A DNA stretch of 64,000 nt from Paenibacillus sp. FSL H8-0079 (GCF_037991315.1 NZ_CP150300.1:3286001-3350000); one strand, 5' to 3'. Positions 1 through 8,358 are shown, counted from the first letter of the stretch. Notes: generated by a model not told the origin, from the letters alone. A program made the numbers and translations.

Positions 1-144
1 GCCAATTTGCTGAAGCGTGACCGTTTCGTAGCCATACTCCATGAATAGTTTTGAAGCGGTTTGAATAATAGTTTGCTGAATCGAGATATCGTCGTTGCCA
101 TGTTTCGGTCTTCCAGGCAAACGTTTGGGTGATTTTTCTGTCAT
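1..144 (-). CDS. TetR/AcrR family transcriptional regulator, N-terminal part (cut by window edge)
   Basis: This is the N-terminal 48 codons of a TetR-type repressor; the rest lies outside the window. The visible part is a basic tail followed by the start of a TetR helix-turn-helix domain (IIQTASKLFMEYGYETVTLQ, then an IG that usually opens the recognition region). ATG at 144-142 is preceded by a good GGAGGGAAG ribosome binding site. It is divergent from an alpha/beta hydrolase gene. A perfect 26-bp palindrome sits between the two genes, so it probably represses both itself and the hydrolase. The effector cannot be predicted from the visible part. Confidence 0.85.
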   Translation of the reverse strand, partial: MTEKSPKRLPGRPKHGNDDISIQQTIIQTASKLFMEYGYETVTLQQIG

Positions 145-198
145 TGGACTTCCCTCCATGAATATTTTATGACAAATAACGATAGTTAGCAAAAGCAC

Positions 199-228
199 TT
201 GTAATTATACTTACCGGTAAGTATAATT
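199..228 (+). promoter_or_regulatory. Promoter with overlapping 26-bp palindromic TetR-type operator
   Basis: Positions 203-228 form a perfect palindrome with 13-bp arms centred on ACCGGT. The -35 TTGTAA (199-204), a 17-bp spacer and a consensus -10 TATAAT (222-227) read towards the hydrolase. A mirror TATAAT (209-204 on the minus strand) lies in the other arm and reads towards the TetR gene. A dimer on this palindrome would cover both -10 boxes, which suggests joint repression of both genes. Confidence 0.85.
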
Positions 229-282
229 TATGAAGAGTAAAAAATGACATAACAATATCCTCATGACAAGGTGGTTTTAGGG

Positions 283-1044
283 TTGAAGACAGCAAAAGGT
301 ACAACCAAATGGAAAAAGATAATCATGTGGACAATCTTGTCCATCGTTATCATCGTGGCCGGCGTTTTCGTATATCTCAATTCGGTAACGTATAGTCCTT
401 CTGAACGAGCTGAAGCGGCAATGACAAGCGATGCTCAGGTTAATGTCACCAAGCTTAAGGACGGTTACCGGTTTGAACCCTTGAGTACAGAGGTAACCGA
501 ACCGAATATTATTTTTTATCCGGGCGGTCTGGTTAAACCTGAAAGTTATTCTCCACTTGCCAGAGAAATGGCAGAACAGGGTCACCGTGTATACATCGCG
601 AACATGCCGATAAACTTGGCGATTTTCGGTCAAAATAAGGCTGATTCCTTTATCGAGGAACATCCTAACGAAGCGTTTGTTATTGGCGGCCATTCATTGG
701 GAGGGTCATTCGCAGCAAGGTATGCTGCGGAGCACAATGAGAAGTTGGAAGGCGTCTTTTTCTTGGCTTCTTATGCAGATGAAGGAGGTAGCTTGAAGAA
801 TACGGACTTGTCTATCTTACAGATTACAGGCTCGGATGACGGAGTGCTTAACTGGGAAGACTGGGAGAACTCCAAAGCAAATCTTCCGGAAGACACGAAA
901 TATGTGAGTATTGAGGGTGGAAATCATGGTCAATTTGGCTCATACGGCATGCAAAAAGGAGATAATCAGCCTGCCATTACGGAAGATAAGCAGTTGGAAG
1001 AGGTTGTTGTAGCACTGGAGAACTGGATGGATACATTCAATTAA
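283..1044 (+). CDS. Membrane-anchored alpha/beta hydrolase
   Basis: A 253-aa serine hydrolase. An N-terminal hydrophobic helix (about residues 14-33) suggests a membrane anchor with the catalytic domain outside. The nucleophile elbow GGHSLGG gives Ser138. A likely acid is in GSDDGVLN, and the catalytic His is in GGNHGQFG near the C terminus. This fits the alpha/beta-hydrolase_5 type (dienelactone-hydrolase-like); the substrate is unknown. TTG at 283 is preferred because AAGGTGG (268-274) is 8 nt upstream; a GTG at 271 would lie inside that site. It is a single-gene unit under a TetR operator, with a terminator just downstream. Confidence 0.85.
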   Translation: MKTAKGTTKWKKIIMWTILSIVIIVAGVFVYLNSVTYSPSERAEAAMTSDAQVNVTKLKDGYRFEPLSTEVTEPNIIFYPGGLVKPESYSPLAREMAEQGHRVYIANMPINLAIFGQNKADSFIEEHPNEAFVIGGHSLGGSFAARYAAEHNEKLEGVFFLASYADEGGSLKNTDLSILQITGSDDGVLNWEDWENSKANLPEDTKYVSIEGGNHGQFGSYGMQKGDNQPAITEDKQLEEVVVALENWMDTFN

Positions 1045-1090
1045 ACTATTAAATGAGTGTATTGAATGGATAATTACCTGGTACGATTAA

Positions 1091-1116
1091 AGTCGCTATT
1101 TTAGCGGCTTTTTTTG
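1091..1116 (+). terminator. Rho-independent terminator after the hydrolase gene
   Basis: An 8-bp stem AGTCGCTA/TAGCGGCT with a 3-nt loop is followed by a run of seven T. The stem is almost identical to the terminator at 54590. Confidence 0.88.
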
Positions 1117-1300
1117 TTGAAGGATAAACATATGCATCAATGGAGCAGGCTTAACTGTTGTTATCGATTGAATTTAACTCAATGATAGGTTTTCATAATT
1201 GCTTTAATTACCACAAGTCGTTAACATTAGAAGCATTGTCATCGAAGCAGCAGCAAAACGAAGGGCAGCAAGAGCAAGAACATCAAAAGGAGAAAAGATT

Positions 1301-1735
1301 ATGTTTTTCAGAAAATTTGCTTACACATTATTGATCATCACCGCTGCATTATTGTTCTCGGGTTGTACTTCACAGTCACTGCTTGATCTCGGATCGCCTC
1401 AAGTTTCGGAGGATATGGGATTTGATGAGGTTGCCGACTATATCTCGGAGCACAATGAACTCCCACCAAATTACATTACCAAGAAAGAGGCAAGGGATCT
1501 GGGATGGGAACCAAGTGAAGGGAACTTACGTGAAGTAGCTCCAGGCAAAAGCATCGGCGGCGACGTGTTCAGGAACCGGGAAGGATTACTCCCCCACAAA
1601 AAAGGCCGGATCTGGTACGAAGCCGATATAAATTACGCAGGAGGACGGCGCGGAAGCGACCGAATCCTATACTCGAATGATGGTTTAATTTACCAAACGA
1701 CAGATCATTATAAGTCATTTGAACAGTTAAAATAA
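1301..1735 (+). CDS. Barnase-type ribonuclease (N1/T1 family) with lipoprotein-like signal
   Basis: A 144-aa guanyl-preferring RNase of the barnase family, expected to cleave RNA to 2',3'-cyclic phosphates. All four key residues align with a constant offset of 34 to mature barnase: Glu107 (Glu73), Arg117 (Arg83), Arg121 (Arg87) and His136 (His102). The motifs LPPNYITK and APGKSIGGD are also characteristic. The N terminus is a signal peptide ending in LLFSGC, which resembles a lipobox with Cys22; classical barnase is released by signal peptidase I. The gene lies 14 bp upstream of the barstar gene, so enzyme and inhibitor are probably co-transcribed. ATG 1301 follows an AAAAGGAGAAAAG ribosome binding site. 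Confidence 0.95.
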   Translation: MFFRKFAYTLLIITAALLFSGCTSQSLLDLGSPQVSEDMGFDEVADYISEHNELPPNYITKKEARDLGWEPSEGNLREVAPGKSIGGDVFRNREGLLPHKKGRIWYEADINYAGGRRGSDRILYSNDGLIYQTTDHYKSFEQLK

Positions 1736-1749
1736 ACGGAGGGAATGCT

Positions 1750-2025
1750 ATGAGCATCATACAGATTAACGGAAACGATTTTCACAGCAAGGAAGAGCTC
1801 CATCAAAGTCTTCAAAACCAGCTTGAGTTAGATGAGAGCTATGGAGGCAATTTGGACGCACTATGGGATGTCTTGACTGGGGCTGTAAGCATGCCGCTTA
1901 CTTTTCAATGGATCGGATTCGAGAAGAGCAAAGAGATTCTTGGAGATTACGCTGACCAAGTCATGGAATTGTTGCGGGAAGTTGAAGCAGAAATCCAAGG
2001 ATTTACGTTAGAACTATATTACTGA
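1750..2025 (+). CDS. Barstar family ribonuclease inhibitor
   Basis: A 91-aa barstar homologue, the cytoplasmic inhibitor that blocks barnase before export. The barnase-contacting helix is conserved: ESYGGNLDALWDVLTG contains Tyr31, Asp36, Trp39 and Asp40 (barstar Tyr29, Asp35, Trp38, Asp39). The Asp that mimics RNA phosphate in the barnase active site is therefore present. It starts 14 bp after the RNase gene with ribosome binding site GGAGGG and ends in a strong terminator, so the pair forms a self-contained enzyme/immunity unit. Confidence 0.95.
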   Translation: MSIIQINGNDFHSKEELHQSLQNQLELDESYGGNLDALWDVLTGAVSMPLTFQWIGFEKSKEILGDYADQVMELLREVEAEIQGFTLELYY

Positions 2026-2044
2026 AAAGTATTAGCGTTATGAG

Positions 2045-2068
2045 GCGATGGGCAACCATCGCTTTTTT
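2045..2068 (+). terminator. Terminator after barnase/barstar
   Basis: A perfect 7-bp GC-rich stem (GCGATGG/CCATCGC) closes a GCAA tetraloop and is followed by six T. Confidence 0.9.
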
Positions 2069-2211
2069 GGTTTATGCAGTTTGACTAAGACTCATGTCTA
2101 GATCATGCTATTTTCATGGCTTAATAATCAAGGTTGGGATTAATAGACTTCCTTATACTTTAAGCATGGAATAGGGTAGGCAGGATTTTAATCATTTGTT
2201 AACGTTTTGTT

Positions 2212-2227
2212 ATGTAAGCGTATACTA
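2212..2227 (+). promoter_or_regulatory. Probable cre (CcpA) site overlapping the -10 region
   Basis: The sequence matches the cre consensus WTGNAARCGNWWWCAW at 15 of 16 positions. It overlaps a TATACT (2221-2226) that is a plausible -10 for the solute-binding protein gene at 2299. A weak -35 (TTGTTA, 2196-2201) gives a long 19-bp spacer. Glucose repression is the expected effect. Confidence 0.65.
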
Positions 2228-2298
2228 TTCCGAAGTGAACCATCCTTATTGTCTGGATTAGTTAACACGAATAACAACATCTAGGGGGCAGAGAAATA

Positions 2299-3993
2299 AT
2301 GAGAGCCGTATCAAAAGTGCTAGGAGCTTGTCTCGTAACAAGTGTTGTGCTAGTTTCCGCTGGTTGCGGAAATGCTGCAGAGAATTCCCAATCGAATACC
2401 AGTGATCCCAACAGTCCGATTACATTTAGCTTTTTCGGCGCAGATGCAAGTCCCAACTGGAACAAAATGCAAGATGCTGTAGGGAAGAAAATTACGGAAG
2501 AAACCGGTGTGACTCTTAACGCAGAATTCGATATTTCAAGTGGAGGCGGAAGCGACCGTATCTCCCTGATGGCTGCCAGCGGCGATTACCCGGATTTGAT
2601 TTTCCCTAAAGATAATTTGACCCGACTTGTTGATGCCGGTGCGATGGTTGATTTGACAGATCTGATCGAAGAACACGCGCCCAATTTGAAAAAGATCTAC
2701 GGTGAGCACTCCAATCGGTTGAAATACAGCAATGATGATCCTTCAATCTATTGGATTCCTACAAACGGCGCAATCGATCAGGTCAGCTTCGATGCCACGA
2801 ATGGCGCAGCCATTCAGCATCGTGTAGTCAAGGAACTCGGGTATCCTGAGATCAAAACCTTAAACGATTTCGAAAATGTGCTACGTGACTTTTACGAGAA
2901 GCATCCGACAACAGAAGACGGTCAGCCAACGATTCCATTAACACTTAGTGCGGATGGCTGGAGACGCATGATTACGGTGACTGACCCCGCTGCCATGTCT
3001 ACGGGTGGCCCCGGAGATGGCGAGTATTTCATCGATCCTGACACATATGAAGCTGTTCTACATTACAAACGGCCAGAGGAAAAGGAATATTTCCGCTGGT
3101 TGAACAAGATGTACAATGAAGGCTTGCTGGACAAGGACAGTTTTGTTCAAAAAGATGACCAGTATAAGTCCAAAATCGCCAGCGGACGCGTGCTTTCTTT
3201 GCTTGATCCGAACTGGGGATTCAGTGATGCGGAAAATGCGCTGAAAAGTGCCGGGAAAGACGACATGACCTACGGATTCTATCCGGTAACACTGGATGAC
3301 AGTTTTCAGCGCAAAGACTTCCAGAATATCGGCTTTGACGGTTATGGCATTGGCATAACGGTCGATTGTGAAGACCCTGTCCGGGCCATCAAATTCCTGG
3401 ATTGGATGTCTTCTGAAGAAGGGCAAGTATTGAGAAACTGGGGCGTTGAAGGCGAGCAATATAACGTGGAAGACGGTGTTCGCAACATCCCGGCAGATGT
3501 GCAGGAACGTAAAAACAAAGACAATAACACATTTACCAAAGAAACCGGCGTAGGTTTGTACTACATTTTTGGTGCCCATTACGGTGATGGTGTTAAAGAT
3601 TCAACGGATAACTACTATACAACCAATTATCCCGAACAGATTCAGCAAAGTTATTCTGATGAGGAAAAAGAAGCATTGAAGGGCTATGGGATTACCACGT
3701 GGAAGGACTTGTTCCCTTCCGAAGAGGAGTTCCCGGTGAAAGAGTGGGGCGCAGCTTACAATATGCCGATTCCATCCGATAGCGGAGATTATAATGTGGT
3801 GTACCAGAAAACGCAGGATATTATTCAGAAACGGATCGCCGAAGCGATTACATCCTCTCCGAGTGCCTTTGAAGACATATACGACAATATGATTGCTGAA
3901 CTTGATAATGCAGGTGCAGTAGGCATGGAACAGCAGTATACAGAGTGGATTAAAGATCGCGTTCGATTGTGGACGGGAAAAGAGATCAATTAA
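2299..3993 (+). CDS. Orphan extracellular solute-binding lipoprotein (LplA-type)
   Basis: A 564-aa type-I extracellular solute-binding protein for carbohydrate import. The N terminus is a lipoprotein signal with lipobox VSAGC (Cys23). It is a paralogue of the protein encoded at 38396: both carry DLIEEHAPNLKK, a YW(I/L)P motif shortly after, and GRVLS(L/M) followed by a Trp. No permease or ATPase gene is next to it. It sits alone between a cre-overlapped promoter and a terminator. It probably delivers a sugar to permeases encoded elsewhere, possibly the LplB/YtcP-type pair at 40164-42044. Substrate unknown; oligosaccharide is inferred from size and family. Confidence 0.9.
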   Translation: MRAVSKVLGACLVTSVVLVSAGCGNAAENSQSNTSDPNSPITFSFFGADASPNWNKMQDAVGKKITEETGVTLNAEFDISSGGGSDRISLMAASGDYPDLIFPKDNLTRLVDAGAMVDLTDLIEEHAPNLKKIYGEHSNRLKYSNDDPSIYWIPTNGAIDQVSFDATNGAAIQHRVVKELGYPEIKTLNDFENVLRDFYEKHPTTEDGQPTIPLTLSADGWRRMITVTDPAAMSTGGPGDGEYFIDPDTYEAVLHYKRPEEKEYFRWLNKMYNEGLLDKDSFVQKDDQYKSKIASGRVLSLLDPNWGFSDAENALKSAGKDDMTYGFYPVTLDDSFQRKDFQNIGFDGYGIGITVDCEDPVRAIKFLDWMSSEEGQVLRNWGVEGEQYNVEDGVRNIPADVQERKNKDNNTFTKETGVGLYYIFGAHYGDGVKDSTDNYYTTNYPEQIQQSYSDEEKEALKGYGITTWKDLFPSEEEFPVKEWGAAYNMPIPSDSGDYNVVYQKTQDIIQKRIAEAITSSPSAFEDIYDNMIAELDNAGAVGMEQQYTEWIKDRVRLWTGKEIN

Positions 3994-4054
3994 CTAGCGT
4001 ATAATTACAATAATGAGTTATTTGCAGATCAGAAAGTATATCAAGAACTAAAAA

Positions 4055-4089
4055 ACATCGAGCCATGCAGGATGGCTTGATGTTTTTTT
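4055..4089 (+). terminator. Terminator after the orphan solute-binding protein
   Basis: A 12-bp stem (ACATCGAGCCAT with ATGGCTTGATGT, one G-T wobble) and a 5-nt loop are followed by seven T. Confidence 0.88.
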
Positions 4090-4112
4090 GCTTTCATTAA
4101 ATGAGCTGGTCA

Positions 4113-4982
4113 CTATCTTGGTAATGCTTCTATTGCATCACGCCGCCGTTTGATATATTTCCCCGGGGAGATGCCGACCATCTTGGTAAAACTACGAATA
4201 AAATTGGCATAATCACTAAATCCCGATTGAAAGCACGCATCCGTAATGCTCATTCCATCCGACAGGTGGAATTTGGCCCGTTCAATACGACGACCCAATA
4301 TGTAGGACCTGATCGTCAACCCAGTATGCTTTTTGAACTGGCGGCTGATATAAGTGCTGTTCATATAGAATGCTTCTTCAAGTTTACGGAGCGTAATGTC
4401 TTGATGTAGATGTGTTTCAATATAATCCATGGTTTCACGAACCATTTCAGGCATAATGTCATGGGGAACAAAGGAATTGTTATGAAACCAAACATTAATC
4501 ATGACCAACAATTGGGCTACGGCTGCATTTATTTTGATGTCGGTGCCATAAGCATCGGAAGCAAGCAATCCTTCCAGTTCGTTCGTGCATTGCAGCATCT
4601 GCTTCAAGCTATGATCGTCTAAATGTACGATGGTGCCTGTTCCTTTGGGGCGATGATCGAAACATGATGATAGATTGGTTGTTGATGTAGACAACTGATA
4701 TAGATATGTTTTTTTGAGATTGATGGTGATTCGCTCATACTCAGATTCATCCAGAATAAAGGCTCGATGCATCTCCTCGGGTGACATCACAAGTAAATCC
4801 CCAGGCTGCACATGATAACATCGATTATCTACATAGAAATGAACGTTGCCACGAAGAAACAGGTAGATCTCATATGCATTATGGCGATGGTAAATTGTAT
4901 CCAGCTTATACGTAGTTACGCGGTGCAGATATAGTAATTCAGGCTGGATGGGATCATAGAAACACTCAGAGGACCCACTCAT
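4113..4982 (-). CDS. AraC family transcriptional regulator (cupin plus HTH_18)
   Basis: A 289-aa one-component AraC regulator. Residues about 20-100 form a cupin-like sugar-sensing domain (YHRHNAYEIYLFLRG, then PGDLLVMSPEEMH). Residues about 185-285 form the double helix-turn-helix, ending FSDYANFIRSFTKMVGISPG and a basic tail. It is divergent from the two GH43 genes at 5146 and 6683. Direct repeats 21 bp apart lie immediately upstream of their promoter, so it is the likely activator of those genes in response to an arabinoxylan-derived sugar. The final step (ligand identity) is inference. Confidence 0.92.
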   Translation of the reverse strand: MSGSSECFYDPIQPELLYLHRVTTYKLDTIYHRHNAYEIYLFLRGNVHFYVDNRCYHVQPGDLLVMSPEEMHRAFILDESEYERITINLKKTYLYQLSTSTTNLSSCFDHRPKGTGTIVHLDDHSLKQMLQCTNELEGLLASDAYGTDIKINAAVAQLLVMINVWFHNNSFVPHDIMPEMVRETMDYIETHLHQDITLRKLEEAFYMNSTYISRQFKKHTGLTIRSYILGRRIERAKFHLSDGMSITDACFQSGFSDYANFIRSFTKMVGISPGKYIKRRRDAIEALPR

Positions 4983-5002
4983 GAAGCACCTCCCGTCATT
5001 TC

Positions 5003-5062
5003 ACGCAATAAATAGAGCGGTTTACGCAATGAAATTGTACTCAGCTTACCTTAAAATGTAAT
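5003..5062 (+). promoter_or_regulatory. GH43 operon promoter with tandem AraC-type sites
   Basis: ACGCAATAAA (5003-5012) and ACGCAATGAA (5024-5033) are direct repeats exactly 21 bp apart, two helical turns. The second ends one base before a -35 TTGTAC (5035-5040), followed by a 16-bp spacer and TGTAAT (5057-5062). This is the layout expected for class II activation by an AraC protein, whose gene starts at 4982 on the other strand. Confidence 0.75.
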
Positions 5063-5086
5063 CATCCTATCATGATACCTTTTGTA

Positions 5087-5102
5087 TTGCAAACGCTTTC
5101 TA
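5087..5102 (+). promoter_or_regulatory. Probable cre (CcpA) site in the GH43 leader
   Basis: It matches the cre consensus at 15 of 16 positions (TTGCAAACGCTTTCTA). It lies about 25 bp downstream of the proposed -10, where CcpA would block elongation. Confidence 0.7.
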
Positions 5103-5145
5103 TCTAATGAGAAAACTAATAACGTTAAGAGGGGGAATTCTTTCG

Positions 5146-6675
5146 ATGAATCATAATTCTACATCACATGCTAATGAGCAAAAGCAAGATCGGTCTGCTG
5201 GTCTGAAGAGTATTACAGGGGAGATTGGAAAGCTTCGTCCCAACGGTAACCCTCTGATGGGCCACAAATTCGGAGCCGATCCCTATGCTTTGGTATTTAA
5301 CAATCGAGTCTACTTATATATGACTAGCGATAAGCTGGAATATGATCAGGACGGTCTTCCTCAGAAAAACAGTTATAGTTCAATCAACCGGATCACGGTG
5401 ATTTCTTCAGATGACCTGGTCAATTGGACAGATCATGGGGAGATCAGAGTTGCTGGACCTCAAGGCGCAGCTACATGGGCTTCACAATCCTGGGCCCCGG
5501 CAGCTGCTCATCGAATTATTGAAGGCGAGGACTGTTTCTTTCTATATTTCGCAAACAATGCCAGTGGAATCGGTGTATTGTCCGCACAAACACCTCTAGG
5601 TCCATGGGCAGACCCTATAGGAAAAGCACTCATTACACGAGAGACTCCGGGAGTAGAAGAGGTAACCTGGTTATTCGATCCTGCTGTGTTTGTAGATGAC
5701 GATCATCAAGCCTACATATACTTCGGTGGTGGTATTCCAGAGGGGAAAGCAGAAAGGCCGGATACGGCAAGAGTGATGCGATTGGGAGACGATATGATCA
5801 GCGTCGTTGGCAAAGCAAAGGTCATCCCGTCGCCATATATGTTTGAAGATTCAGGAATACATAAATATAACAATATATACTACTACACGTATTGCTCCAA
5901 TTTTGACGAGGGTGATCGGCCAGAGGGCGACCCACCACCCGGGGAAATTGCATATATGACCAGCGCTCAGCCCATGGGGCCATGGACATATGAGGGAACG
6001 TTGCTCCAGAATCCAGGCCACTTTTTTGATGTTGGCGGCAACAACCATCATGCTATATTCCAACTGGCCGATCAGTGGTACATTGCCTATCATGCTCAGA
6101 CGTTGTGCCAGGCCATGAATATCCCTGAAGGTTACCGCTCAACGCATCTGAATCGAGTCGAACATGATGAAGCCGCTGGTCGGATCAAGAAGGTTCATGC
6201 AGATTATCAGGGCGTAGATCAGATCAAGTGGTTCGATCCCTATCAACAGGTGGCTGGTTCGACGATTGGATGGAGTAGCGGCGTATCAACAGAGCAGTGT
6301 CTTGACTCGGATGAGATGTATGCTGAGATGTCATCATCAGATTCGAATGTGATTTCCGCTAAGTTGCAAAGTGACAGTTGGATCGCTATATCGAACGTAG
6401 ACTTTGGTAGTGAAGGACCTACAATCTTCAATGCCCGTATTTCGAATCAAGCAACCGAAGGGACGTTGGAGCTTCGGCTTGATTGTGCAGACGGACTGTT
6501 AATTGGAGAAATGATTATTCCGTCCGTGACCGGATCACTTCACTGGGTGGAGCTAACAACTGAAGTTACGGGTGCGCAAGGTGAGCATGACTTGTATATT
6601 ATGTTTAAAGGTTCAACAGATAGCTCAACCATTCTATTAAGAGAATGGAAGTTTAACAGACAAAATGAGGTGTAA
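5146..6675 (+). CDS. Cytoplasmic GH43 arabinoxylan arabinofuranohydrolase (XynD-like) with CBM6-like domain
   Basis: A 509-aa GH43 enzyme closely resembling Bacillus XynD, which removes arabinofuranosyl side chains from arabinoxylan. The five-bladed propeller carries the usual acidic triad: Asp in GADPYALVF (base), Asp in WLFDPAVFVDDD, and Glu in MFEDSGIHKYN (acid). A CBM6-like beta-sandwich follows (about residues 400-509, DSWIAISNVDFG... and HDLYIMFKG). Unlike XynD there is no signal peptide, so it should act on imported arabinoxylo-oligosaccharides. ATG 5146 is chosen because AGAGGGGG (5128-5135) fits it; an in-frame ATG at 5107 lacks a ribosome site. It is co-transcribed with the next GH43 gene (7-bp gap). 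Confidence 0.92.
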   Translation: MNHNSTSHANEQKQDRSAGLKSITGEIGKLRPNGNPLMGHKFGADPYALVFNNRVYLYMTSDKLEYDQDGLPQKNSYSSINRITVISSDDLVNWTDHGEIRVAGPQGAATWASQSWAPAAAHRIIEGEDCFFLYFANNASGIGVLSAQTPLGPWADPIGKALITRETPGVEEVTWLFDPAVFVDDDHQAYIYFGGGIPEGKAERPDTARVMRLGDDMISVVGKAKVIPSPYMFEDSGIHKYNNIYYYTYCSNFDEGDRPEGDPPPGEIAYMTSAQPMGPWTYEGTLLQNPGHFFDVGGNNHHAIFQLADQWYIAYHAQTLCQAMNIPEGYRSTHLNRVEHDEAAGRIKKVHADYQGVDQIKWFDPYQQVAGSTIGWSSGVSTEQCLDSDEMYAEMSSSDSNVISAKLQSDSWIAISNVDFGSEGPTIFNARISNQATEGTLELRLDCADGLLIGEMIIPSVTGSLHWVELTTEVTGAQGEHDLYIMFKGSTDSSTILLREWKFNRQNEV

Positions 6676-6682
6676 TTGAAGC

Positions 6683-8233
6683 ATGTATCCGAATCCAATG
6701 ATTTGGGCCGATTACCCGGATCTTGACGTCATTCGTGTAGAGGACACATATTATATGGTCAGTACAACTATGCACATGATGCCAGGATGTGTCATTCTGC
6801 GTTCATATGATCTGATCCATTGGGAAGTAGCCACCTATGTATACGACAAACTGGATGATACACCAGCCCAGCGGCTGGAGGATGGTCAGCACATATATAG
6901 CAAAGGCATGTGGGCCGCATCCCTTCGTTATCATCAAGGTGTGTTCTATGTGATCTTTGTTGCGAATGATACCCGTAAGACATACTTGTATACGTCGACC
7001 TCCATCTCGGGAGTATGGAAGAAACAGATCGTGGAAGGGTTTTACCATGATTGCTCCTTATTTTTTGACGATGATGAACGAGCATATCTCGTGTACGGTA
7101 ATACCGAGATCTATCTGACCGAATTAAGCTCTGATCTGTCCGGGCCCAAACCTGGTGGAGTGCATCGCTTGATTGTAAAAGACGAGCAGCCTCATCACCT
7201 TGGTTATGAAGGAGCACATTTTTACAAGATCAATGGTAAATATATTGTGTTCCTGATTCATATCACGAAAGCTTCCGGACGTAGAACACAGGCGTTTTAT
7301 ATGGCAGATTCTCTGGAAGATGTCTTCACTGGTGGAGAAGTATTCAATGACGATATGGATTATTTCAATTCAGGTGTTGCTCAGGGCGGTATCGTGGATA
7401 CGCCGGATGGAGACTGGTATGCAATGCTGTTTCAGGATCATGGGGCTGTTGGCCGGGTTCCTGTTTTGGTTCCGCTACACTTTGATCAAGGTATACCGGT
7501 CTTTGCAAACAAAGCGCCGAAGCAGATTGATATCCCGAGCACGAGACCAGAGCACCGTTATAACCCGTTAGTGGGTAGCGACAGTTTCAATTATGAACCT
7601 GAGGAAGATGGAAACATCCGTCTCCGTGATTTTTGGCAATGGAATCATACACCTCACGATGAACTCTGGTCCGTTACAGAGAAACCGGGCGTTTATCGTG
7701 TTCGTACTGGACAGATCAGTCCCAATCTGACGTTTGCCGTAAACACACTAACCCAACGTTCCATGGGACCTGCTTGCGAAGCAACGGTGACGCTCGATGG
7801 CAGTCGTCTGAATGATGGGGATTTTGCGGGACTGTGCTTCCTAATCGGTTCATACGGTATGATCGCTCTTACGAGACAGGAAGGTAAGTTTTACTTGGTT
7901 ATGCATGCTAGAGATAGTGGAGATTCAACGATATTTGGTAATCTGATCGATCAGGAGCCTGCTACTGAACATGCACGTATTCCGGTAGCAGACCCCTTGG
8001 TTAAACTGAAAGCATATGGAAATTTTGAGAACAATCTGGATGAGTGCTCTTTGGCCTACTTCGATGGGATTGAATGGAGAGAGATAGGGATTGCCCATAA
8101 AATGATATATAAACTGGATCATTTTATGGGTTGCCGGATAGGGTTGTTTGCATATTCAACCGAAATGGTTGGAGGAACAGCTGACTTTTCGAGTTTTGAA
8201 TATCGCGTGATTCATCCTGATGGAGCACAATGA
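6683..8233 (+). CDS. GH43 beta-xylosidase/alpha-L-arabinofuranosidase, cytoplasmic
   Basis: A 516-aa GH43 enzyme without a signal peptide. The N-terminal propeller has the base Asp in WADYPDLDVIRV, the pKa-modulating Asp in HDCSLFFDDDERAYLVYG, and the acid Glu in LGYEGAHFYKINGKY. Residues about 320-510 look like the C-terminal concanavalin-like sandwich typical of GH43 beta-xylosidases (DFWQWNHTPHDELWSV, then GSYGMIALTRQEG). It probably removes xylose or arabinose from imported oligosaccharides. It begins 7 bp after the upstream GH43 gene and is followed by a terminator, so the two form a dedicated AraC-controlled pair. Confidence 0.92.
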   Translation: MYPNPMIWADYPDLDVIRVEDTYYMVSTTMHMMPGCVILRSYDLIHWEVATYVYDKLDDTPAQRLEDGQHIYSKGMWAASLRYHQGVFYVIFVANDTRKTYLYTSTSISGVWKKQIVEGFYHDCSLFFDDDERAYLVYGNTEIYLTELSSDLSGPKPGGVHRLIVKDEQPHHLGYEGAHFYKINGKYIVFLIHITKASGRRTQAFYMADSLEDVFTGGEVFNDDMDYFNSGVAQGGIVDTPDGDWYAMLFQDHGAVGRVPVLVPLHFDQGIPVFANKAPKQIDIPSTRPEHRYNPLVGSDSFNYEPEEDGNIRLRDFWQWNHTPHDELWSVTEKPGVYRVRTGQISPNLTFAVNTLTQRSMGPACEATVTLDGSRLNDGDFAGLCFLIGSYGMIALTRQEGKFYLVMHARDSGDSTIFGNLIDQEPATEHARIPVADPLVKLKAYGNFENNLDECSLAYFDGIEWREIGIAHKMIYKLDHFMGCRIGLFAYSTEMVGGTADFSSFEYRVIHPDGAQ

Positions 8234-8241
8234 TAATCCGT

Positions 8242-8265
8242 AAAAGCCGCCCAGCAGCGGCTTTT
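8242..8265 (+). terminator. Terminator after the GH43 pair
   Basis: A perfect 9-bp stem AAAAGCCGC/GCGGCTTTT with a 6-nt loop; the T-run is the 3' end of the stem itself (four T), so it may be leaky. Confidence 0.7.
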
Positions 8266-8358
8266 CGTATTCAATGGATATAAGTTGTTGTACAATGATA
8301 TGGATTCAATTCGACAGAGAGAAGAGCCTTGTTTAAACCGAACTGGGGGCATGTCATC

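Noticed and set aside
5107-5145. Upstream ATG giving the first GH43 enzyme 13 more residues, perhaps a signal peptide
   Set aside because: No ribosome site precedes it, the added residues are not a signal peptide, and a strong site fits ATG 5146.
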